Shown here piece by piece: positions 1-8,261 of a DNA stretch of 64,000 nucleotides (the stretch's first letter is position 1; each line of letters opens with the position of its first letter). Source of the DNA: Xanthomonas hortorum pv. cynarae (GTDB lineage: Bacteria; Pseudomonadota; Gammaproteobacteria; Xanthomonadales; Xanthomonadaceae); assembly GCF_002939985.1 (NCBI RefSeq), contig NZ_MDFM01000001.1, positions 62,001 to 126,000 of the forward strand, in the 5' to 3' direction. A program made the translations under genes and the position numbers. The notes under the pieces were generated by a model. The model made no database searches. It was not told the origin of the DNA and was given only the letters and a program-made list of their open reading frames with translations.

Positions 1-458
1 GCGGTGATCACGCCGTCGGCAGCGACGACTTTTTCGTGGCGATAGTGTGTAGCGCCTGCATAAGGCACAACGTGTTCCTGCAGAAAGGCCAACGTGTTGC
101 TGGTATGCGCGCGGTCGTCGAGCAAACCGGCATAGGCCAGTGCAATGGTGGCGCCGCAGATTGCAGCGACCGGGCGCTGCTGTTGCACGCGCTTGACCAA
201 CAGGCCGCTTAGCCCTGGAATCTCACCGGCCTGCCAGCGTTCGCTGCCGGGCAGGATCCAGAGATCGGCCTCCAGCGGTGCCAGATCGGAAAGCGCGAAG
301 TCCGGTGTGATGCGCAAGCCGCCAATCGACTGCACCGGCTGGCCGTCGATACTGGCGATGGCAACCTGGTCGCCGAACCATTCACGCGCCGCCGGCAAGA
401 CCACACCGATTTCCCAATCGGCCACGCCGTCGACCATCACCACTGCAATGTTTGCCAT
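1..458 (-). CDS. DJ-1/PfpI family protein (partial, 3' end outside window)
   Basis: About 152 residues are visible from the ATG at 458 (MANIAVVMVDGVADWE); the C-terminus runs off the left edge. The product looks like a member of the DJ-1/PfpI/type 1 glutamine amidotransferase superfamily: an N-terminal beta strand followed by a hydrophobic/acidic turn, the segment DLWILPGSERW, and the nucleophile-elbow motif AAICGAT with the expected cysteine near residue 101. Members act as proteases, deglycases, chaperones or isomerases, so the activity cannot be fixed here. The gene lies downstream of tal on the same strand with about 160 bp between them, so it may share a transcript or have its own promoter. 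The family call is fairly secure and the function is open. Confidence 0.8.
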   Translation of the reverse strand, partial: MANIAVVMVDGVADWEIGVVLPAAREWFGDQVAIASIDGQPVQSIGGLRITPDFALSDLAPLEADLWILPGSERWQAGEIPGLSGLLVKRVQQQRPVAAICGATIALAYAGLLDDRAHTSNTLAFLQEHVVPYAGATHYRHEKVVAADGVIT

Positions 459-560
459 TGTCCGCTGCGCCAGTTGAGGAATCCGGATTCTAGGCAGTGC
501 GCGCGCGGCGGTTGTAAGCGTTGTGTGGAGGATGGCGCTGAACTAAATGCCAGAAACGAC

Positions 561-591
561 AACGCCCGCAGGCTGAAAAGCCGCGAGCGTT
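561..591 (-). terminator. Imperfect hairpin between tal and the DJ-1 gene
   Basis: An interrupted inverted repeat (AACGC...GGCT, loop GAAA, AGCC...GCGTT) lies 25 bp past the tal stop. In the minus-strand transcript it is followed by a weak U-rich stretch. It could be a poor terminator or a 3'-end stabiliser for tal mRNA. Confidence 0.35.
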
Positions 592-616
592 GACGTCACA
601 CAACCGTGATAGGCAA

Positions 617-1585
617 TCAGCCGGCGAGTTTGTCGGCGATGGTCTTGCGCAGCGCCTGCAGATCCTTGGCGAAGGTGTCGATGCCGCTGGTCAGCTTGTC
701 GGTGGCCATCGGGTCGGCGGCCAGATCGGTGGCGAAGCTGTCGCTGTCGATCGGGGTGATCTGTGCGTTGTCGGCCTGCGCAGGGGAGAGCTTGCGCGGC
801 AACTCGCCGTGTTCGGCGTCGAGCTTTTCCAGCAGCTCCGGCGAGATGGTCAAACGATCGCAACCGGCCAGCGCTTCGATCTGCGCGGTGGAGCGGAACG
901 AAGCGCCCATCACCACCGTGGACGAGCCACGCTGTTTGAATTCGTTGTACACCGTGCGCACGAACACCACGCCCGGATCTTCGTCGATGCCGGCCGGGGT
1001 CTGCCCTTGGGCGACGTAGTAATCCAGGATCCGGCCAACGAACGGCGAAATCAGGAACACGCCGGCTTCTGCGCAGGCCAGCGCCTGCGAGCGGTTGAAG
1101 ATCAACGTGAGGTTGCAGTCGATGCCTTCCAGCTGCAGCTGGCGGGCCGCTTCGATGCCTTCCCAGGTCGCTGCAATCTTGATCAGGATCTTGTCTTTTG
1201 ACACGCCGCGCTCGGCATACATCGCGATGAACTTGCGCGCCTTGGCGATGGTGGCTTGGGTGTCGTGCGCCAGGTCGGCATCGACCTCGGTGGAGACGCG
1301 GCCCGGCACCAGTTCGGACAGTTTGGTGCCCACGCCGATGGTGAGGCGGTCGGCCACTTCATTGACGGTGCTGGTGCGGTCTTCACCGCCGTGTTCGCGG
1401 CCCCAGGCCAGTTCCTGCTCGATCAACTCCGCATAGACCGGCAGGTCCAACGCTTTCTTGACCAAGGTGGGATTGGTGGTGCAGTCGACCGGCTTCAGAC
1501 GCTTGATGGCGTCGTAGTCGCCGGTATCGGCAACGACGACAGACAGCTCACGCAGTTGAGCAAGCTTGGAGGGGGATGCAGTCAT
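617..1585 (-). CDS. tal: Transaldolase
   Basis: This 322-residue protein is a class I transaldolase of the TalB type (E. coli TalB has 317 residues). It moves a dihydroxyacetone unit between sedoheptulose-7-phosphate and glyceraldehyde-3-phosphate in the non-oxidative pentose phosphate pathway in the cytosol. Visible signatures are [12 protein letters not shown] near residue 35, the Schiff-base lysine K136 in [11 protein letters not shown], and VMGASFR in the C-terminal half. The ATG at 1585 ([14 protein letters not shown]) matches the family N-terminus; the in-frame ATG 90 bp upstream would add an unrelated extension overlapping the rnk end. It sits between rnk and the DJ-1 gene, all on the minus strand. 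NADPH supply from this pathway would help the nearby peroxiredoxin system, but that link is only inferred from proximity. Confidence 0.95.
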   Translation of the reverse strand: MTASPSKLAQLRELSVVVADTGDYDAIKRLKPVDCTTNPTLVKKALDLPVYAELIEQELAWGREHGGEDRTSTVNEVADRLTIGVGTKLSELVPGRVSTEVDADLAHDTQATIAKARKFIAMYAERGVSKDKILIKIAATWEGIEAARQLQLEGIDCNLTLIFNRSQALACAEAGVFLISPFVGRILDYYVAQGQTPAGIDEDPGVVFVRTVYNEFKQRGSSTVVMGASFRSTAQIEALAGCDRLTISPELLEKLDAEHGELPRKLSPAQADNAQITPIDSDSFATDLAADPMATDKLTSGIDTFAKDLQALRKTIADKLAG

Positions 1586-1646
1586 GCGGGTTCTCTCGAA
1601 TCGTGGACGGGTCGGGGATAGGACGCAGCGCGTTACGTTAGCGCGC

Positions 1647-2078
1647 TCAGCGTTGTAAGTCGTCGGCCAATGCATGTTGGTCGTGCACGGCAGTCACACG
1701 CAGGCGCAGGTCGCGTCCGTCGGGCGTGCGCCAGTCGATGCTCTGGCCGACCGACAGGCCAAGCAGCGCACTGCCAACCGGCGCGAGCACCGAAATGCGG
1801 CCGTGCTGTACATCTGCCTCGTGCGGATACACCAGGGTGAGCGTATGTCGTTCGCCATGCAGCTCATCTTCGCAGTCGATGCGGGAGTACATGGTGACGA
1901 CATCGCCGGGAATCTGATCGGGTGGCACAACGCGTGCGCGGCCCAGTTCGTCGCTCAGCGCAGTGGCGGCGGGATGCTTGTTGAACGGGGGCGAATCGAG
2001 CAATGCCTCGAGACGGGCGAGGTCATGGCTGGAAACAAGAATGGACGGCGGCAAGCCGCTGTGGTGTTGCGAAGGCAT
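1647..2078 (-). CDS. rnk: Nucleoside diphosphate kinase regulator (Rnk), GreA/GreB family
   Basis: The 143-residue protein has a short N-terminal segment and the GreA/GreB C-terminal FKBP-like domain (about residues 50-135), including [17 protein letters not shown]. It lacks the long coiled coil that Gre factors push into the RNA polymerase secondary channel. That is the layout of Rnk, which binds RNA polymerase and affects NDP kinase levels in E. coli and Pseudomonas. E. coli Rnk has 136 residues. The ATG at 2078 is preceded by a GGAG ribosome-binding site; the upstream in-frame start would add 15 unrelated residues. The gene ends 61 bp before tal on the same strand and could be co-transcribed with it. 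Confidence 0.88.
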   Translation of the reverse strand: MPSQHHSGLPPSILVSSHDLARLEALLDSPPFNKHPAATALSDELGRARVVPPDQIPGDVVTMYSRIDCEDELHGERHTLTLVYPHEADVQHGRISVLAPVGSALLGLSVGQSIDWRTPDGRDLRLRVTAVHDQHALADDLQR

Positions 2079-2361
2079 GGGAATCTCCTGACGACGACAG
2101 CTCGCCAACACGGTGAGCGTCATCTACAAGATGAGGGCGCCGTTGCTCGATCGCAATGCGCGGCCAGGTAGCGCAAGGCATCGTGCTTGCTGAGTGAGGC
2201 AGACGCGGTTTTGCGGGTTGCCGGCATTGGCCAAAGGGTCAGGCAAGCGCGCCAATGTGTCAGCCCGTGGTCGCAAGCAACCGGGTTGGAGTCTGCCGCA
2301 TGCCAATGACGCGGAGGCCGCCGTGTGTTTTCAGATGACTCGCGCAGTAACCAAAAGCGAA

Positions 2362-2383
2362 ACAAAAAACGACGCTCGCGCGT
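2362..2383 (-). terminator. Rho-independent terminator of the ahpC-ahpF-oxyR operon
   Basis: A perfect 6-bp stem (CGACGC, loop TCGC, GCGTCG) is bordered on its left by six A residues. In a minus-strand transcript this reads as a GC hairpin followed by U6. It lies about 95 bp downstream of the oxyR stop. The rest of the 398-bp gap between rnk and oxyR holds a heptamer repeat and no convincing gene. Confidence 0.75.
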
Positions 2384-2446
2384 CGCTTATGTCCGGTGTC
2401 AGGTGAGAAAGCATCGCGCGAAGCGACCGCAGCCGTGAAACAATTT

Positions 2447-2474
2447 CCCGAATCCCGAATCCCGAATCCCGAAT
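2447..2474. repeat. Four tandem copies of the heptamer CCCGAAT
   Basis: The unit CCCGAAT is repeated four times without interruption just downstream of oxyR. Related GGGATTCG/GGGAATCG-type units form inverted repeats at 43492-43557, 49337-49422 and 50481-50555, so this belongs to a dispersed family in this genome. Confidence 0.85.
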
Positions 2475-2476
2475 CC

Positions 2477-3418
2477 TCAGGCAGCGACCGCCTTGGGGCC
2501 GGTGGTCGGCTGGTCCAGGGTGAACAGGCTTTCCGGCAATTCCTTGAACAACTGCGACAGCTGCTCCAGGAACGCGGTCATGGCCGAACTGCGGCGCCAG
2601 ACCATCGCGATACGGCGGCTGGGCTGCTTGTCTTCGCGGAAGCGGATCAGGCGGATATTTTCCGAACGTGCCACCGGCGGCTTGACCGCCAGCAGCGGCA
2701 GCAAGGTCACACCGACATTGGCCGCCACCATCTGGCGCAATGTTTCCAGGCTGGTGGCCTGGAATTCGGATTTTTCCAGCGCGCCGGCCAGATGGCACAC
2801 ATCCAGCGCTTGTTCGCGCAGGCAGTGGCCGTCTTCCAGCAACAACAGGCGCTGCTCGGACAGATCGTCCAGCGTCATGCTGTCGTGGCGCGTCAGCGGA
2901 TGGCCTTCCGGCACCGCCAGCACGAACGGTTCTTCGAACAGAAATTCTGCGTGCAGCTGATCGTCCTGCAACGGCAATGCAAGCAGTGCCGCATCCAGAC
3001 GCCCTTCGCGCAGCTGGTGGATGAGCTGATCGCTCTTTTCTTCGATCAGCAGCAGTTCCAGACGTGGAAAGCGCTGGCGAATGCCCGGCACCACATGCGG
3101 TAACAGATACGGTGCCAGGGTGGGGAAAATGCCCAGCCGCACGGTACCCGCTTCCGGGTCCTGACTACGTCGTGCAGCTTCCTTCATCTGTTCCACTTCG
3201 GCCACGATGCTGCGTGCGCGCACCGCCGCTTCGCGGCCGGCAGGCGTCAACATCACCTTCCGCGGCGCGCGCTCCACCAACGAGACGCCGAGTTCGTCTT
3301 CGAGTTTCTTGATCTGGGTGGACAGGGTTGGCTGACTGACGAAACACGCCGTTGCAGCACGACCAAAATGCTTGTGGTCGGCCAGGGCTACCAGATACTT
3401 CAGGTCACGCAGATTCAT
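2477..3418 (-). CDS. oxyR: Hydrogen peroxide sensor/regulator OxyR (LysR family)
   Basis: The 313-residue protein has an N-terminal LysR helix-turn-helix (about 1-60, including FGRAATACFVSQPTLSTQI) and a C-terminal sensing domain. The two peroxide-sensing cysteines are at C199 and C208 in LEDGHCLREQALDVCHLAG, the same numbers as in E. coli OxyR. Oxidation to the disulfide switches OxyR to its activating form at peroxide-defence promoters. The gene is last in the minus-strand order ahpC, ahpF, oxyR, an arrangement known in Xanthomonas, so the regulator is probably also expressed from the promoter it controls. A candidate OxyR box lies upstream of ahpC. A 90-bp spacer with a hairpin separates it from ahpF. 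Confidence 0.96.
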   Translation of the reverse strand: MNLRDLKYLVALADHKHFGRAATACFVSQPTLSTQIKKLEDELGVSLVERAPRKVMLTPAGREAAVRARSIVAEVEQMKEAARRSQDPEAGTVRLGIFPTLAPYLLPHVVPGIRQRFPRLELLLIEEKSDQLIHQLREGRLDAALLALPLQDDQLHAEFLFEEPFVLAVPEGHPLTRHDSMTLDDLSEQRLLLLEDGHCLREQALDVCHLAGALEKSEFQATSLETLRQMVAANVGVTLLPLLAVKPPVARSENIRLIRFREDKQPSRRIAMVWRRSSAMTAFLEQLSQLFKELPESLFTLDQPTTGPKAVAA

Positions 3419-3474
3419 GTGCAGCAGCCCTTGTTGCGTTGACGGGAAACGACGTGAGCACTTGGCGAGCTTAA

Positions 3475-3493
3475 CGCCCGGCGGTGCCGGGCG
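3475..3493 (-). other. Hairpin in the ahpF-oxyR spacer
   Basis: CGCCCGGC and GCCGGGCG form a perfect 8-bp stem with a 3-nt loop in the 90-bp spacer. No U run follows, so it looks more like a processing or attenuation element than a full terminator. Confidence 0.5.
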
Positions 3494-3508
3494 CTGTGTT
3501 GTGGGCGG

Positions 3509-5101
3509 TTATGCGGCCTCAGCCACAACCTCGGCGCTGACCGGTGCACTGGAGCGGATCAGGTAATCGAACGCGCTCAGTGCAGCCTTGGAACCTTCGC
3601 CCATCGCGATCACGATCTGCTTGTACGGCACCGTGGTGGCGTCGCCTGCGGCGAACACACCGGGGATGTTGGTCTGGCCACGGTCGTCGACGATGATCTC
3701 GCCGCGCGGCGACAACGCCACCGAGCCCTTGAGGAATTCGGTATTGGGCAGCAGGCCGATCTGCACGAACACGCCTTCCAGATCGACATGCTGGATGTCG
3801 CCGCCGGTGCGGTCCTTGTAGACCAGGCCGGTGACCTTCTGGCCATCGCCCAGCACTTCGGTGGTCTGCGCGCTGGTGATGATGCGCACGTTGTGCAGGC
3901 TGCGCAGCTTGCGTTGCAGCACCTCGTCGGCGCGCAGCTTGTCGTCGTATTCCACCAGCGTGACATGCGCAACGATGCCGGCCAGATCGATCGCGGCCTC
4001 AACGCCCGAATTGCCGCCACCGATCACCGCCACGCGCTTGCCCTTGAACAGCGGGCCATCGCAATGCGGGCAATAGGCCACGCCCTTGTTCTTGTACTGA
4101 TCTTCGCCCGGCACGTTCATCTGCCTCCAGCGTGCGCCGGTGGACAGGATCACGGTCTTGCTCTTGAGCGAGGCGCTATTGGCGAGCTTGATCTCGATCA
4201 GGCCATCGGCACCGGCCGGAATCACCTGCTCGGCACGCTGCAGATTCATGATGTCCACATCGTACTGGCGCACGTGCTGCTCGAGCGCGGCTGCCATTTT
4301 CGGGCCTTCGGTTTCCGGCACCGAGATGAAGTTTTCGATCGACATGGTGTCCAGCACCTGGCCACCGAAACGCTCGGCGGCCACGCCGGTGCGGATGCCC
4401 TTGCGTGCGGCATACACCGCCGCTGCCGAACCGGCCGGGCCACCGCCGATCACCAGCACGTCGAAGGCGTCCTTGGCCGCAATCTTGACCGCGTCGCGCT
4501 TTGCAGCGTTGGTGTCGAGCTTGGCGACGATCTGCTCCAGCGTCATGCGGCCCTGGTCGAACAATTCGCCGTTCAAGTAGACGGTGGGCACCGACATGAT
4601 CTGGCGGGTTTCGACTTCTTCCTGAAACAGCGAGCCGTCGATGGCAACGTGCTTGATGCGCGGGTTGAGCACGGCGGCAAGATTCAGCGCCTGCACCACG
4701 TCCGGGCAGTTCTGGCACGACAGCGAGAAATAGGTTTCGAACTGGTAGTCGCCATCCAGATGCTGCACCTGCTCGATCAGCTCGGCGGTGGCCTTGGAGG
4801 GGTGGCCGCCGACCTGCAGCAGCGCCAGCACCAGCGAGGTGAACTCGTGGCCCATCGGCAGGCCGGCGAAGCGCAGCGAGATGTCCTGGCCGGGCGTGGT
4901 CAACGCGAACGACGGCTTGCGTTGGTTGTCGTCGCGGTGGATGTCCAGGCTGATCTTGTCCGACAGCAGCACCAGGTCTTCGAGCAGGTCGAGCATCTCG
5001 CGCGAGCCGGCGCTCTCGTCGATCGAGGCATTGATCTGAATCGGCCGCGTGACCCGTTCCAGGTAGGCGGTCAGCTGGGTCTTGAGGTTGGCATCCAACA
5101 T
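3509..5101 (-). CDS. ahpF: Alkyl hydroperoxide reductase subunit F (NADH:peroxiredoxin reductase)
   Basis: The 530-residue flavoprotein passes electrons from NADH through FAD and two redox disulfides to AhpC. The N-terminal thioredoxin-like double domain carries SCQNCPD (C129/C132). The FAD-binding motif [10 protein letters not shown] is near 219-228, the active CPHC disulfide is at C344-C347 ([10 protein letters not shown]), and the NADH-binding GGGNSG is near 361. E. coli AhpF has 521 residues. The ATG at 5101 gives the usual [10 protein letters not shown] start; the reading frame stays open upstream into ahpC but that part is a frame shadow. A 218-bp spacer with two strong hairpins separates it from ahpC. 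Confidence 0.97.
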   Translation of the reverse strand: MLDANLKTQLTAYLERVTRPIQINASIDESAGSREMLDLLEDLVLLSDKISLDIHRDDNQRKPSFALTTPGQDISLRFAGLPMGHEFTSLVLALLQVGGHPSKATAELIEQVQHLDGDYQFETYFSLSCQNCPDVVQALNLAAVLNPRIKHVAIDGSLFQEEVETRQIMSVPTVYLNGELFDQGRMTLEQIVAKLDTNAAKRDAVKIAAKDAFDVLVIGGGPAGSAAAVYAARKGIRTGVAAERFGGQVLDTMSIENFISVPETEGPKMAAALEQHVRQYDVDIMNLQRAEQVIPAGADGLIEIKLANSASLKSKTVILSTGARWRQMNVPGEDQYKNKGVAYCPHCDGPLFKGKRVAVIGGGNSGVEAAIDLAGIVAHVTLVEYDDKLRADEVLQRKLRSLHNVRIITSAQTTEVLGDGQKVTGLVYKDRTGGDIQHVDLEGVFVQIGLLPNTEFLKGSVALSPRGEIIVDDRGQTNIPGVFAAGDATTVPYKQIVIAMGEGSKAALSAFDYLIRSSAPVSAEVVAEAA

Positions 5102-5255
5102 GGAAAACTCCTGGGACTGGGCAAGGGGAGGGCGTGGCGTCGCTGCGATGAGGCAGGTCGCCGGGGAGGAGGGGATGAACCGCAGCCGGCGCAATGCTCG
5201 GGAATGCGTGCTGGCGATGGCTGGCGGGCAGCCCGGCACCGGCTCCGGTTCACCC

Positions 5256-5310
5256 CCGGCCCATCGCTGGGCCGGAGATGTCCCTCCGGCCTGGCGACAG
5301 GCCGAAGGGA
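5256..5310 (-). terminator. Two consecutive hairpins between ahpC and ahpF (attenuator-like)
   Basis: The first hairpin is a perfect 8-bp stem CCGGCCCA/TGGGCCGG with loop TCGC (5256-5275). The second has a 6-bp core CGGCCT/AGGCCG plus a mismatch and five more pairs (5281-5310). Both lie directly downstream of the ahpC stop in the minus-strand transcript. Neither has a long U tract. They may stabilise ahpC mRNA or reduce readthrough so that AhpC exceeds AhpF. Confidence 0.55.
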
Positions 5311-5319
5311 TGCGTCGAC

Positions 5320-5883
5320 TTAGATCTTGCCGACCAGGTCCAGCGACGGAGCCAGGGTCTTGGCGCCTTCCTTCCACTTGGCCGGGCAGACCTGGCCAGG
5401 GTTGTTGGCGACGAACTGGGCAGCGGTCAGCTTGCGCAGCGTCTCGGTGACGTCGCGGGCGATCGAGTTGTCGTGGATTTCCAGCGTCTTGATCACGCCT
5501 TCCGGATTGATGATGAAGGTGCCGCGCAGGGCCAGGCCTTCTTCTTCGATATGCACGCCGAAGGCGCGGGTCAGTTGGTGGGTCGGGTCGCCGATCAGCG
5601 GGAACTGCGACTTGCCGACGGCCGGCGAGGTCTCGTGCCACACCTTGTGCGAGAAGTGCGTGTCGGTGGTGACGATGTACACCTCGGCGCCGGCCTTCTG
5701 GAACGCAGGATAGTTGTCGGCGGCGTCTTCCACTTCGGTCGGGCAATTGAAGGTGAAGGCGGCCGGCATGAAGATCAGCACCGACCACTTGCCCTTCAGG
5801 CTGGCTTCGGTGACTTCGATGAAATTGCCGTTGTGGTACGCATTCGCCTTGAACGGCTTGACCTGGGTGTTGATGAGAGACAT
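5320..5883 (-). CDS. ahpC: Alkyl hydroperoxide reductase subunit C (2-Cys peroxiredoxin)
   Basis: The product has 187 residues, the same as E. coli AhpC. The peroxidatic cysteine is C47 in FTFNCPTE and the resolving cysteine is C166 in [11 protein letters not shown]; the C-terminal tail needed for the over-oxidation-sensitive form is present. It reduces H2O2, organic peroxides and peroxynitrite in the cytosol and is recycled by AhpF. The ATG at 5883 gives [11 protein letters not shown] and is preceded by GAGGAAACTCA as ribosome-binding site. It is the first gene of the ahpC-ahpF-oxyR unit. Its promoter and an OxyR-like box are visible just upstream, so peroxide induction is expected. Confidence 0.98.
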   Translation of the reverse strand: MSLINTQVKPFKANAYHNGNFIEVTEASLKGKWSVLIFMPAAFTFNCPTEVEDAADNYPAFQKAGAEVYIVTTDTHFSHKVWHETSPAVGKSQFPLIGDPTHQLTRAFGVHIEEEGLALRGTFIINPEGVIKTLEIHDNSIARDVTETLRKLTAAQFVANNPGQVCPAKWKEGAKTLAPSLDLVGKI

Positions 5884-5931
5884 TGAGTTTCCTCGAGCGA
5901 TGAAAGGGGGGCGGGGGATGGAACAGCCGCC

Positions 5932-5960
5932 ATGGTAGGCAGGATCGATAGATTTCTCAA
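5932..5960 (-). promoter_or_regulatory. Predicted ahpC promoter (-35 TTGAGA, 17 bp, -10 TACCAT)
   Basis: On the minus strand TTGAGA (5955-5960) and TACCAT (5932-5937) are separated by exactly 17 bp. The start point would be near 5925, about 40 nt before the ahpC ATG. The OxyR-like box begins at the base next to the -35 hexamer. Confidence 0.6.
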
Positions 5961-5997
5961 ATCGATTAATGGGATTGCATAGATAGGCTGGGGCTAT
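5961..5997. promoter_or_regulatory. Candidate OxyR binding site upstream of ahpC
   Basis: The E. coli OxyR contact pattern is four tetramers ATAG/CTAT/ATAG/CTAT spaced by 7 bp. Here the tetramers read ATCG, GGAT, ATAG and CTAT with 7-bp spacing, which is 13 of 16 positions, and the distal half GATAG-N7-CTATC is perfect. The site abuts the predicted -35 element, the position expected for an activating LysR-type regulator. Confidence 0.65.
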
Positions 5998-6075
5998 CGA
6001 ATTTGCAGGCTGTCTCTGCCGCTGCAGGGGCCATTCCATCTCCGATAATGGTCAGCCGATGTTTCGCAGGAGTGA

Positions 6076-6936
6076 ATGATCCGTATGAGCGACGACCCAG
6101 CCGGCCTTGCTGCCGACCAGCTGCTGCGGCGGGCAGCCGAGCGGATCGAGCGCAGCGATGCCGAACCGTTGCTGCTGCATGCGCTGGGGCGCGACCGCGC
6201 CTGGTTGTTTGCGCATGGCCGCGATCCGGTTGCGGATGCTGTCGCGCAGGCGTTCGAGGCGCTGGTGCAGCGGCGTCAGGCCGGCGAACCGGTCGCGTAT
6301 CTGACTGGCACGCGTGGATTCTGGACGCTGGATCTGGCGGTCTCGACTGCTACCTTGATCCCGCGCGCCGATACCGAGGCGCTGGTCGAGCTCGCCCTTG
6401 AGCGCTTCGACAACATGCAAGGCCGCTGCGCCGCCGATCTGGGCACCGGGAGCGGCGCGATCGCGCTGGCCATCGCCAGTGAGCGGCCACACGCCCAGGT
6501 GATCGCCACCGATGCCAGTGCCGCAGCGCTTGCTGTCGCCCAGCAAAACGCCAGCCGCCATCAGCTACGCAATGTCGAATGCCGGCTGGGTTACTGGTTT
6601 GCACCGCTGGCGGGCGAGCGCTTCGATCTGATCGCCAGCAACCCGCCGTATATCGCAGCGCACGATCCGCATCTGAGGGAAGGCGATCTACGCCACGAGC
6701 CGGCCAGCGCGCTCGCCTCCGGCCCCGATGGCCTGGACGACATCCGGCTGATCGTCGCCGATGCGCCCATGCATCTGTTGCCGGGCGGATGGCTGCTGCT
6801 CGAACACGGCTGGGACCAGGGCACGGCGGTGGCCGACCTGCTGCGCGCGCGCGGTTTCGAAGCGGTGGCGACGCATCAGGATCTGGAGCAGCGTGATCGG
6901 GTGACGTTGGGGCGCTGGTCGCCCGCTGCGAGCTAG
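6076..6936 (+). CDS. prmC: Release factor glutamine N5-methyltransferase
   Basis: The 286-residue SAM-dependent methyltransferase modifies the glutamine of the GGQ motif in RF1 and RF2. It has the PrmC N-terminal helical domain with [13 protein letters not shown] (about 71-83), the SAM motif DLGTGSG (121-127) and the NPPY catalytic motif (N189-Y192). E. coli PrmC has 277 residues. The ATG at 6076 lies only 3 nt after AGGAG; an in-frame ATG at 6085 would have better spacing and removes three residues. In many bacteria prmC follows prfA, but here prfA is nearly 30 kb away. The gene diverges from ahpC. Confidence 0.95.
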   Translation: MIRMSDDPAGLAADQLLRRAAERIERSDAEPLLLHALGRDRAWLFAHGRDPVADAVAQAFEALVQRRQAGEPVAYLTGTRGFWTLDLAVSTATLIPRADTEALVELALERFDNMQGRCAADLGTGSGAIALAIASERPHAQVIATDASAAALAVAQQNASRHQLRNVECRLGYWFAPLAGERFDLIASNPPYIAAHDPHLREGDLRHEPASALASGPDGLDDIRLIVADAPMHLLPGGWLLLEHGWDQGTAVADLLRARGFEAVATHQDLEQRDRVTLGRWSPAAS

Positions 6937-7172
6937 CGCGGCGGGCCACGGAGCGGTCGCTAGGTGGAGGGTGGACGACGCGCTCAGAGCTGAAACAGGA
7001 CATGCCGATTCCGGGCACCGACCGCGCCCGTCCGGCGCTGCGTGCAGGAGCCTTGCTCCATCGCTTCAAGCCCTCGCGCTTCGCCGTGCGCCCGCCCTGG
7101 CTCGATCGCATAGGGCGCCCGCGTGTGCAGACCGGGTGCCGATACACTAGCGGTTTCCCGCAGGACCGACGC

Positions 7173-8114
7173 ATGCGCATGCTCTATCCCGAGATCACGC
7201 CGTACGACCACGGCACCCTCCAGGTCGACGACCGCCACACGCTGTATTTCGAGCAGTGCGGCAACCCGCAGGGCAAGCCGGTGGTGATGCTGCACGGCGG
7301 CCCCGGCGGCGGTTGCAACACCAAGATGCGGCGCTTCCACGACCCGGCCAAGTACCGCATCGTGCTGTTCGATCAGCGCGGCGCCGGCCGCTCGACCCCG
7401 CATGCCGATCTGGTCGACAACACCACCTGGGATCTGGTCGCCGATATCGAGCGCTTGCGCGAACACCTGGGCATCGCGCGCTGGCAGGTGTTCGGCGGCA
7501 GTTGGGGCTCGACGCTGGCGCTGGCCTACGCGCAGACCCACCCGCAGCAGGTCACCGAGCTGGTGCTGCGCGGCATCTTCCTGCTGCGTCGTTTCGAGCT
7601 GGAATGGTTCTATCAGCAAGGTGCCAGCCGGCTGTTTCCGGATGCCTGGGAGCATTACATCAACGCGATTCCGCCGGTGGAACGCGCCGATCTGATGTCT
7701 GCCTTTCATCGCCGCCTCACCAGCGATGACGAAGCCACGCGCCTGGCCGCAGCCAAGGCGTGGAGCGTGTGGGAAGGCGCCACCAGCTTCCTGCATGTGG
7801 ACGAGGATTTCGTCACCGGGCATGAGGACGCGCACTTCGCACTGGCGTTCGCGCGCATCGAAAATCATTACTTCGTCAATGGCGGTTTCTTCGAGGTCGA
7901 AGATCAGCTGCTGCGCGACGCGCACCGTATCGCCGACATCCCCGGCGTGATCGTGCACGGCCGCTACGACGTGGTGTGCCCGCTGCAAAGCGCATGGGAT
8001 CTGCACAAGGTGTGGCCGAAGTCGACACTGCAGGTCAGCCCGGCATCCGGCCATTCGGGCTTCGAGCCGGAAAACGTCGATGCCCTGGTGCGTGCGACTG
8101 ATGGGTTCGCCTGA
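7173..8114 (+). CDS. pip: Proline iminopeptidase (S33 family)
   Basis: The 313-residue alpha/beta hydrolase releases N-terminal proline from peptides. The oxyanion motif HGGPGG is at 41-46. The catalytic triad falls at S110 (GGSWGS), D266 (HGRYDVVC) and H294 (SGHSGFE), the same numbers reported for the crystallised Xanthomonas enzyme, whose length is also 313. The ATG at 7173 is chosen because it gives this length and follows AGGA; the frame is open further upstream but that part resembles no family N-terminus. No signal peptide is visible, so the enzyme should be cytoplasmic. It appears to be transcribed alone. Confidence 0.95.
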   Translation: MRMLYPEITPYDHGTLQVDDRHTLYFEQCGNPQGKPVVMLHGGPGGGCNTKMRRFHDPAKYRIVLFDQRGAGRSTPHADLVDNTTWDLVADIERLREHLGIARWQVFGGSWGSTLALAYAQTHPQQVTELVLRGIFLLRRFELEWFYQQGASRLFPDAWEHYINAIPPVERADLMSAFHRRLTSDDEATRLAAAKAWSVWEGATSFLHVDEDFVTGHEDAHFALAFARIENHYFVNGGFFEVEDQLLRDAHRIADIPGVIVHGRYDVVCPLQSAWDLHKVWPKSTLQVSPASGHSGFEPENVDALVRATDGFA

Positions 8115-8170
8115 GCGAGTAGATCAATCGCAGCCGGGGCATGCTCGGACGCAGTAAGTTCGCGACCCGC

Positions 8171-8238
8171 GTAGGAGCGTGCCTGCGCGCGATGAGGCGT
8201 CACCGATAACGCCTCGTCGCGCGCAGGCACGCTCCTAC
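8171..8238. repeat. REP-like palindromic element with 30-bp arms
   Basis: Two 30-nt arms starting GTAGGAGCGTGCC match as inverted repeats with one mismatch (a G-T pair in RNA) around an 8-nt centre. The element fills most of the gap between pip and the minus-strand gene ending at 8262. The GTAGGAGC end resembles the REP/GTAG class of repetitive palindromes found in Pseudomonas and Xanthomonas. It could also act as a bidirectional terminator for the two converging genes. Confidence 0.88.
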
Positions 8239-8261
8239 AGGGATTGCCCTGTCGGCGTGTT

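Noticed and set aside
2447..2474. Phase-variable repeat controlling oxyR.
   Set aside because: The heptamers lie after the oxyR stop and outside its promoter, so slippage would not change OxyR.
3509..5788. Possible AhpC-AhpF fusion because one frame stays open across both genes.
   Set aside because: The N-terminal 229 residues are a frame shadow of ahpC. The true AhpF start is the ATG at 5101, and ahpC has its own frame and stop.
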